From JACVRN01 sp963715565 (lineage in GTDB: Bacteria; Acidobacteriota; Blastocatellia; Pyrinomonadales; Pyrinomonadaceae): a DNA stretch of 64,000 nucleotides. This document shows positions 58,750-64,000 of the stretch, piece by piece. Location: positions 3,162,001 to 3,226,000 of the forward strand of contig OY970256.1 in the NCBI GenBank assembly GCA_963715565.1, given 5' to 3'. The position numbers and the translations under genes were made by a program. How positions within the stretch are numbered: position 1 is the stretch's first letter; every line of letters begins with the position of its first letter. Under the pieces are notes generated by a model, which was not told the DNA's origin, made no database searches, and was given only the letters and a program-made list of their open reading frames with translations.

Positions 58750-59973
58750 TTACTTTTGTCCGACGAGACCGAGCATCACCAGCAGCGCGCGTTTGAGACC
58801 GGTTTCGCGGCCCTTGGGGTCGAACCATTCTTCGAGGGTGTGAGAGTTGCCGCTTGCGCCGCCCGTGCCTAAGGTTACGGCGGGGATGCCTAAAGAGATG
58901 GCGATGTTGGAATCCGTGGACGAGCGGTCAAGACGCGGGCGAAAGCCGAAGGCGCGCGTCGCTTCCTCGCAGATACGAACAATGGTTGCGTCGCGCGGGG
59001 TTTCGCCGCTCGGTCGGTCTCCGATTAATTTCAGGTCAAGCTCAAGCGGCGGGTCGCCCGCACGCCTTTGCGCGTTTTCGTCGTCGGCGGCTTCGCGCGC
59101 CGCGCGGCGGAAGAAAGCATCCAGACGCTGTAGCTCCTCTGCGGAAGCTGACCTCAAATCCACGTCCATCAATGCCTCGTGCGGAATGACGTTGACGCTT
59201 GCGCCGCCTTCTATGCGACCGACGTTAAAGGTCGTGCGCGGGTCTGCGGGCGCTGGATAGGAAGCGAGCCGCGCAATGGCACGCCCGAGCGCGTGCACAG
59301 GATTGGCCGCGCCGAAATCGCCCCACGAATGTCCGCCCGTGCCGCGCAGGCGAGCGCGATAGCGGCGCGAGCCTAAGGCGGCGTGAGTGATGCGCTCCAC
59401 CCCTGGGCCGTCAAAGCTGATAAAGGCGTCCACCTTCCCGGCCCATTCGCCTTCGGTCAAAAGATAACGCGCGCCGCGCAAGTTCCCTTCTCCCTCTTCG
59501 CCCACCGTGCCGACAAAGAGCAGCGAGCCTTCCGTTTCAATCTCACATTCTTCGAGCGCGCGAAGCAGCGCGACGAGCGCCGCGAGCCCGCATCCGTCGT
59601 CGGCAATTCCGGGCGCAAACAATTTCCCGCGCTCGCGCCTGACTGTGAAATCCGTGCCCGGCGGAAAGACAGTATCCAGATGCGCGCTCACGACCAGAAG
59701 CGGCGTGCGCCCGATGCCTGCACGCAGCGCAACACAGTTGCCCTCCGCATCAAGACGCGCATCATGAAGACCATGCTCGCGAAATTTTTCCGCAAGGTAT
59801 TCGGCGCGCTCTCTCTCGCCAAAAGGCGGCGCTGGAATGGAGCAGATGCGCGCGTGCTCGTCCGTAATCGCGGCGGCTTCCTTGTCCAGAAATTCAAACG
59901 CGCGACGCACACGCGCCGTCGCGATGAGGTCGCCTATAATCTGTTCCGGCGCGAGCGTGGTGGAAGGAAGCAT
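58750..59973 (-). CDS. M20-family metallopeptidase
   Basis: 407 residues. Di-zinc exopeptidase: His-Asp pair in VVSAHLDTVFPPG, bridging Asp in APGIADDGCGLAAL, catalytic GluGlu in FVGTVGEEGEGNLRG and a dimerisation domain (about 195-310, ARLRGTGGHSWGDFGAANPV). It hydrolyses dipeptides or N-acyl amino acids. The ATG at 59973 is used; the frame extending to 60018 translates a repeat hairpin. No signal peptide is seen, so it is cytoplasmic. The C-terminus SNIAISLGIPAVTLGTGGAS and HTLEEWFDP are normal for the family. Confidence 0.92.
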   Translation of the reverse strand: MLPSTTLAPEQIIGDLIATARVRRAFEFLDKEAAAITDEHARICSIPAPPFGERERAEYLAEKFREHGLHDARLDAEGNCVALRAGIGRTPLLVVSAHLDTVFPPGTDFTVRRERGKLFAPGIADDGCGLAALVALLRALEECEIETEGSLLFVGTVGEEGEGNLRGARYLLTEGEWAGKVDAFISFDGPGVERITHAALGSRRYRARLRGTGGHSWGDFGAANPVHALGRAIARLASYPAPADPRTTFNVGRIEGGASVNVIPHEALMDVDLRSASAEELQRLDAFFRRAAREAADDENAQRRAGDPPLELDLKLIGDRPSGETPRDATIVRICEEATRAFGFRPRLDRSSTDSNIAISLGIPAVTLGTGGASGNSHTLEEWFDPKGRETGLKRALLVMLGLVGQK

Positions 59974-59979
59974 AAGAAC

Positions 59980-60057
59980 AGTGACGAGTGACAAGTGACA
60001 AGTGACAAGCACGAACAAGGTTTTATCTTGTCACTTGTCACTCGTCACTTATCACTG
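59980..60057. repeat. STRR hairpin, GTGACAA family (copy 3)
   Basis: GTGACGAGTGACAAGTGACA (59981-60000) plus AGTGACAAG pair with CTTGTCACTTGTCACTCGTC (60028-60047) and CTTATCAC. It separates the LeuA-like gene and the M20 peptidase gene. Third copy of the family. Confidence 0.88.
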
Positions 60058-60060
60058 CGT

Positions 60061-61302
60061 TTAGACCAGTTGCATAATCTCTTCTTCTTCTAAGACTCCG
60101 GTTGCCTGTTTGGCGTGTTCGTAGATGCGCGTGACGCGTTCGTCGTCGGGGTCCAGGCCGCGCGATTCGAGCCAGTAGACGACGTTGGACTTGCCGCTCA
60201 TCGGCCCAATCTCAATCGTCTGCTTGAGGCCGAAGAGATGCGCGGGCACGCCGGAGTAGACCAGATCGGCAAGCTCTGCGTCTCCCTTTCTGTAGCTCTT
60301 GATGACGGCGGCGGCGTGCACGCCCGTCGCGGTGCGGAAAGCGTCGCGCCCGAAGACTGGATAATTGTAAGGGATGGTCCAGCCGCAGGACTCTGCGGCC
60401 ACCTTGCAATATTCGCCGAGCCGCGAGAGGTCGTTGTCAATCCAGCCCATGAGCTTGAGATTGACGAGCAACTGGTCCATGGGAGTGTTGCCGACGCGCT
60501 CGCCGACGCCCAAAGCAGAGCCGTGTACCTGATCCGCGCCGCCCTCTATCGCGGCGATGGAGTTGATAACGCCGAGGCCACGGTCCTGATGGCCGTGCCA
60601 ATCGAGCCGAACCTTCTCGCCCTGTTCTTCAATAATCTTTTTGACAAAGCTCACGACCGCACGCGCCCCGTCGGGCGTCGAGTGTCCGACAGTATCGCAG
60701 ACGCAGACGGCGCGCGCGCCCGCACGGATTGCCGTAGTGTAGAGCGCGCGTATGGTTTGCGGGTCGGCGCGCGTCGTATCTTCTGTGACGTACATCACGG
60801 GCAAGCCTTCGCTGACAGCGAAGGTGACGGCATCTTCCGTGAGTTTTAAAAGCTTATCGAGCGTCCAGTCTTCCGCGTAAAAGCGTATGGGGGATGAGCC
60901 TATAAAGGTGCAGGCTTCGATGGGGATTCCGGCGCGCTGCGAGATTTCGACAATCGGTATGATGTCGTTGCGATGCGTACGCGCGGCACAGTTGGGGCGT
61001 ATGCGCAGCTTCTTCTCCGCGATTTCGCGTGCGAGTCGCTCAACGCCTGCGGCGTGCGTGCCGCCCGCACCTGGCAAGCCTATGTCGGCGGTGTCGATGC
61101 CGAGCACGTCCATTAAATGCAGCAACTCAATCTTACGCTCGACCGTGGGCTCGCACACGCTCGGCGATTGCAGCCCATCGCGCAGAGTCTCGTCGTCAAA
61201 ACTGATGCGACGACCCGGCGCAACAGTACGCGGCTCCTTCTCGTTCCAGTCGTAAATCAACTCGTTGGCTGGCACTCTCAGATACCTCTTCTTCCGTAAC
61301 AC
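60061..61302 (-). CDS. 2-isopropylmalate synthase / homocitrate synthase-like enzyme
   Basis: 413 residues. HMGL-type TIM barrel with metal and substrate motifs ISFDDETLRDGLQSPSV at the N-terminus, IRPNCAARTHRNDI, RLDWHGHQDRGLGVINSIAA (metal HxH) and HGSALGVGERVGNTPMDQLL. It condenses acetyl-CoA with a 2-oxoacid. The C-terminal LeuA regulatory dimer domain is missing, so leucine feedback is not expected. The family holds LeuA, homocitrate, citramalate and related synthases, and the substrate cannot be fixed from sequence. The frame begins with GTG at 61302; no strong Shine-Dalgarno is seen. No other amino-acid biosynthesis genes are adjacent. Confidence 0.87.
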   Translation of the reverse strand: MLRKKRYLRVPANELIYDWNEKEPRTVAPGRRISFDDETLRDGLQSPSVCEPTVERKIELLHLMDVLGIDTADIGLPGAGGTHAAGVERLAREIAEKKLRIRPNCAARTHRNDIIPIVEISQRAGIPIEACTFIGSSPIRFYAEDWTLDKLLKLTEDAVTFAVSEGLPVMYVTEDTTRADPQTIRALYTTAIRAGARAVCVCDTVGHSTPDGARAVVSFVKKIIEEQGEKVRLDWHGHQDRGLGVINSIAAIEGGADQVHGSALGVGERVGNTPMDQLLVNLKLMGWIDNDLSRLGEYCKVAAESCGWTIPYNYPVFGRDAFRTATGVHAAAVIKSYRKGDAELADLVYSGVPAHLFGLKQTIEIGPMSGKSNVVYWLESRGLDPDDERVTRIYEHAKQATGVLEEEEIMQLV

Positions 61303-61508
61303 TTCTCAATCAAATCGCAATCGTGGCGGTATACCGGATTACAACAAGCGCAGGAGGGAAAGTCAAGCCGGGCCTTTTCGCTCTTTGACGCGTGAAACCA
61401 GTCTGTTATAGCCTTCGGTGCATGACGCACGGTGTTACGGGCGACGGCTTGTATGAAAGATAGCGTGCGGGAAGACGAGTTTCAGGCTAAGCAAGTTTGA
61501 AAACGAAG

Positions 61509-62075
61509 ATGATGATTGCGGTCGGGTCGAGCCGCGCGGCCAAGGTTGAGGCGGTGCGTAGATGTGTGGCGCGCGTGGCGGATGTGGACGAGCGTTGGCG
61601 CAGGGCTGAAGTTATAGCGCGCGAGGTCGAGACGGATGCGCCTGCGATGCCTTTGACGGATGCGGAGATGTTGCGCGGGGCGCGTGCGAGGGCGTTGGCT
61701 GTGCGTGATGTGCTTTTGAAAGAGAATGTAGAGGCGCAGATTTTTGTGGGGCTCGAAGGCGGGTTTCATTCTTTCGAGTTCGAGGGACGGTGGCAGACGT
61801 TGTTGCGCGGGTGGGCTTATGCGACCGATGGTGAGCGTGAAGGCTTTGGTGTTTCTCCTTCGATACGCGTGCCTGAAGGAATCGCGCGGCGTGTGACGGA
61901 AGGCGGCGTGGAGTTGGCCGCGGTGATTGACGAAGTGGCGGGCGAGCGTGACGTTCGTAGCCGCCAGGGAGCATGGGGTGTTTTGTCGCGCGGGCTCTTG
62001 ACGCGCGCGGAGAGTTTCGAGGCCGCGCTTATCGCGGCTCTCGCGCCCTTTTATAACGAGCGATTTTATTCTTGA
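61509..62075 (+). CDS. Inosine/xanthosine triphosphatase (YjjX/DUF84 family)
   Basis: 188 residues from the first of two ATGs at 61509. The fold signature is MMIAVGSSRAAKVEAVRRCV at the N-terminus, MPLTDAEMLRGARARALAVR, IFVGLEGGFHSFE and RQGAWGVLSRGLLTRAESFE. These enzymes remove ITP and XTP from the nucleotide pool. The ATG lies 3 nt after GAAAACGAAG; the frame itself opens at a TTG at 61497. The stop overlaps the open frame of the thymidine kinase gene, so the two nucleotide-metabolism genes are close to coupled. Confidence 0.88.
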   Translation: MMIAVGSSRAAKVEAVRRCVARVADVDERWRRAEVIAREVETDAPAMPLTDAEMLRGARARALAVRDVLLKENVEAQIFVGLEGGFHSFEFEGRWQTLLRGWAYATDGEREGFGVSPSIRVPEGIARRVTEGGVELAAVIDEVAGERDVRSRQGAWGVLSRGLLTRAESFEAALIAALAPFYNERFYS

Positions 62076-62104
62076 TTAAATTTATAGCTGAAGGAATCTC
62101 AAAG

Positions 62105-62737
62105 ATGGATGAATTAACCGCACAGGGCAACGACGAGCACATTTATCATCTAAGGCCCATGGCCGGGTGGATAGAGGTCATCGCGGGCTCTATGTTTTCG
62201 GGGAAGTCGGAGGAGTTGATACGCCGCCTGCGCCGCGCCAAGATTGCGCGCCAGAAGGTGCAGGTCTTCAAGCCGCGTATTGATACGCGCTATTCGCACG
62301 ACCACATCGTCTCGCATTCCGAGATGCGACACGAATCCTCGACGGTCGATACGTCGGAAGAATTGCTTCAGAAGGTTGAGCGCGGGACGGAAGTGGTCGG
62401 GATTGACGAAGGACAATTCTTTGACAAGGGTCTGGTTGACGTGGCGAACGAGCTGGCGCACAGGGGCTTGCGCGTCATCATAGCGGGGCTGGACCAGGAT
62501 TACATGGGCAGGCCGTTTGAGCCGATGCCGCAGCTTTTAGCCATCGCGGAGTTTATCACCAAGACGCACGCCATCTGCGTGCGCTGCGGGCAAACGGCCA
62601 ACTACTCGCAACGCACAGTGAACGTCGAAGGCCGCGTCGTCGTCGGCGCTGACGAAGCCTACGAGGCGCGCTGCCGCCGCTGCTTTGTCCCACACGCCGA
62701 CGCCCCCACCTCGCATATCACCGAAGCGGCAGACTGA
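62105..62737 (+). CDS. tdk: Thymidine kinase
   Basis: 210 residues. Phosphorylates thymidine for DNA synthesis by salvage. Walker A in VIAGSMFSGKSEELIRRLRR, Walker B in VVGIDEGQFFDKG, the lasso/substrate loop in QRTVNVEGRVVVGADEAYEA and a structural zinc site (CVRCG, CRRC). The ATG at 62105 has AAGGA about 10 nt upstream. It gives 18 more residues than most family members, so initiation at the internal Met (62159, MAGWIEV) is possible. It lies 29 nt after the NTPase gene. Confidence 0.95.
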   Translation: MDELTAQGNDEHIYHLRPMAGWIEVIAGSMFSGKSEELIRRLRRAKIARQKVQVFKPRIDTRYSHDHIVSHSEMRHESSTVDTSEELLQKVERGTEVVGIDEGQFFDKGLVDVANELAHRGLRVIIAGLDQDYMGRPFEPMPQLLAIAEFITKTHAICVRCGQTANYSQRTVNVEGRVVVGADEAYEARCRRCFVPHADAPTSHITEAAD

Positions 62738-62739
62738 AA

Positions 62740-62833
62740 CAAGGCAAAAGGTAAAAGGTAAAAGGCAAAAGTGAAGATGAAGAGGCTGCTTCTCTTCTTC
62801 ACTTTTGCATTTTGCATTTTGCACTTTGCATTT
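62740..62833. repeat. STRR hairpin, GGTAAAA/GCAAAAT family
   Basis: GGCAAAAGGTAAAAGGTAAA (62743-62762) and AGGCAAAAGTGAAGATGAAG pair with CTTCTTCACTTTTGCATTTT (62795-62814) and TGCATTTTGCACTTTGC. It lies between thymidine kinase and the convergent lipoprotein gene. Confidence 0.82.
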
Positions 62834-62835
62834 TC

Positions 62836-63459
62836 TCAGTGAATTATTTTGGTCGAGTAGAGCGTGCCGTAGAGCGCGTCCTGGACTTTGGGGAAGGTCT
62901 TGCCGTTGGAGGAGAGAATCATGTTGACGAGCTGCACTTGTCCGGCGTACTTGCGATAGCCCATCCATTGCAGACGCCGCAGGTCGTCCGGCTTGTCCGG
63001 GTTCGATTCCCGAAACTGTATGCCGCGCACCCCGTCCAACTCCAGCCACTTCAACTCATCCACCTCGCCGTTCTTCTGCCGCGTTTTCTGTCCATCATAA
63101 AAAGCCTTGATGCTGACATCAGTGGGAAAGTTTTCGTCCATCGCGGAGATGTTAATACTGATAAAGGTCGGTGGAGTGCCCCAGGTGAACATGTTCTTAT
63201 CGACCGACACTTTGCGGAAATTAGAGGGCATGGTAACAGTGATGCCCTGCTCGTCCCATTTGACGGTCTGGCCGCCTTCGAGCGCAGCCGTTTGCGCTGC
63301 GGTCGGGTTGGGTTTCTCGGCGGGCTCTTCCGTCTTACTGCTCGATGTTGACGAGTTGGAAGAGGTGGAGTTGTCCGTCTTCTTGCCCGTGAATCGTTCG
63401 ACCAGATTGCATAAAGAGAGCGAGAGCGACAGGGCCATCAGGAGGGCAATATGTTTCAT
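62836..63459 (-). CDS. Putative lipoprotein, unknown function
   Basis: 207 residues. A short signal peptide (MKHIALLMALSLSLSLCNL) with the lipobox LSLC (Cys about 17) predicts a membrane lipoprotein. A Ser/Thr-rich tether (SSNSSTSSSKTEEP) follows and then one compact alpha/beta domain (about 60-207: GITVTMPSNFRKVSVDKNMF, ISINISAMDENFP, WLELDGVRGIQFRESN). No family is recognised. A GGTTCGATTCC stretch inside it resembles a tRNA T-arm by chance. The 3' end abuts a repeat hairpin. Confidence 0.8.
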   Translation of the reverse strand: MKHIALLMALSLSLSLCNLVERFTGKKTDNSTSSNSSTSSSKTEEPAEKPNPTAAQTAALEGGQTVKWDEQGITVTMPSNFRKVSVDKNMFTWGTPPTFISINISAMDENFPTDVSIKAFYDGQKTRQKNGEVDELKWLELDGVRGIQFRESNPDKPDDLRRLQWMGYRKYAGQVQLVNMILSSNGKTFPKVQDALYGTLYSTKIIH

Positions 63460-63566
63460 GTGTTCAATTCTCTGGGTCCGGATTAATAGAACAGGCTATG
63501 CTTCATATGCTAAATCGGTGTGCCGAGTCAATAGCCTAGCGGGATGATGGGCCAGTTCGACATCAA

Positions 63567-63663
63567 ACTCACCGCAGAGACGCAGAGAACGCGGAGACGA
63601 CGCAGAGAGTTGAATCTGTTTTCTCTGCGCCTGCTCTGCGTCCTCTGCGTCTCTGCGGTGAGT
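63567..63663. repeat. STRR hairpin, CGCAGAGA family (copy 2)
   Basis: ACTCACCGCAGAGACGCAGA (63567-63586) pairs with TCTGCGTCTCTGCGGTGAGT (63644-63663), a 20-bp perfect outer stem; inner units CGCGGAGACGACGCAGAGAG face CTCTGCGCCTGCTCTGCGTC. It is in the spacer between two lipoprotein genes. Confidence 0.9.
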
Positions 63664-63803
63664 AAGTCGTTGAGACTCCACTACAAAGTTTTCCACCTGT
63701 GCGCCGCGCGTGCTATTCTTAACGCCCGTTCCCCCTGCCAAAAAATGCTTTACCATTTCGGGCGGCTCCCCGACGCCTTTTGTTATCCGAGGAGGCTATT
63801 CTG

Positions 63804-64000
63804 ATGTGCATCTTTGTCTCGAATAGAGTTTCGGCTCTCATGCTGCTTGCCTTGCTCTCCCTTGCCAGCCATGCGTGCCAGCAGACGGCCAATACCAATA
63901 CCACGGCGACCAACACCACGACGACCACCAACATCAACTCGAACACGACGGTCACAACCACTACGACAACGGGCGTTGCGCCGGACACGCGCGAGCCGGA
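63804..64000 (+). CDS. Lipoprotein, Thr/Asn-rich (3' end outside window)
   Basis: Starts at the ATG at 63804 with GAGGAGG 8 nt upstream. The signal peptide MLLALLSLASHAC ends in a Cys that fits a lipobox. It is followed by a Thr/Asn-rich stretch (TNTTATNTTTTTNINSNTTV) that looks like a surface tether. The frame is open to the window edge at residue 65, so no domain can be named. Confidence 0.7.
   Translation, partial: MCIFVSNRVSALMLLALLSLASHACQQTANTNTTATNTTTTTNINSNTTVTTTTTTGVAPDTREP

Noticed and set aside
62990..63015. GGGTTCGATTCCCG, a tRNA T-arm look-alike
   Set aside because: It lies inside the lipoprotein gene, and no acceptor, D or anticodon arm can be built around it.
4003..63663. The tandem-repeat hairpins as CRISPR arrays
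   Set aside because: Units are 7-9 nt, without 28-37 nt repeats or unique spacers, and no cas gene is present.
4003..63663. The STRR hairpins as ordinary Rho-independent terminators
   Set aside because: Most have no T-run after the stem and lie between genes of one operon. Only 58682-58743 and the separate hairpins at 15634 and 31187 look like terminators.

Overview
The window looks like chromosomal DNA of an Acidobacteriota, most likely class Blastocatellia. This is inference from gene content and style: GC around 60%, an Oar-like TonB receptor with an N-terminal carboxypeptidase-regulatory domain, a CarD regulator, PEGA/TPR and DUF4388 proteins, and a diderm envelope (porin, GT9 heptosyltransferase, TonB). 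No rRNA, tRNA, CRISPR array, phage or complete insertion sequence was seen.

Layout. 1-8.5 kb (+): the end of a very long coiled-coil/PEGA/TPR protein, then a chemotaxis-like set (CheW-like, HEAT-repeat protein, CheR, CheB). 8.6-15.6 kb (+): mutS2, an AT-rich HEPN-CBS gene that looks foreign, dnaG, and rpoD ending in a strong terminator. 15.7-27.2 kb (-): reading downstream, an FHA-GAF-adenylate cyclase, an MreB-like protein, an M50 protease with CBS domains, the c-di-AMP operon cdaA-cdaR-glmM, an M3-like peptidase, aroB and a small membrane protein. 27.5-44 kb: a phosphate region with a small protein, a porin, a secreted zincin, a beta-helix protein, a TonB-dependent receptor, a lone PhoB-type DNA-binding domain, and pstS-pstC-pstA-pstB-phoU-phoB-phoR. 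44-64 kb: carD, two small genes, a CorC/HlyC protein, enolase, a GNAT acetyltransferase, gpmI, a secreted acidic protein, a GT9 transferase, dacB, a TonB-like protein, a DUF4388 protein, an M20 peptidase, a LeuA-like synthase, a yjjX-type NTPase, thymidine kinase and lipoproteins.

The most unusual feature is intergenic. About twenty spacers are filled by 75-160 nt hairpins. Each arm is a run of short, mostly 7-nt, tandem repeats and the other arm is its reverse complement. At least ten unrelated repeat families occur, often a different one in each spacer of the same operon. They resemble the short tandemly repeated repetitive (STRR) sequences known from cyanobacteria, but here they are built as palindromes. 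Their arms supply stop codons and C-terminal residues of upstream genes and end a few bases before start codons that lack a Shine-Dalgarno sequence. One is nested inside another, and one has a REP/BIME-like palindrome inserted in its loop. Three copies of that REP-like element are present.

A second signal is a set of 11-bp-period TAAC/TTCA repeats upstream of five genes of the phosphate region. They look like Pho boxes for the PhoB encoded here, and possibly for the lone DNA-binding domain next to pstS. All coordinates and motifs were read by eye; no database search was run.
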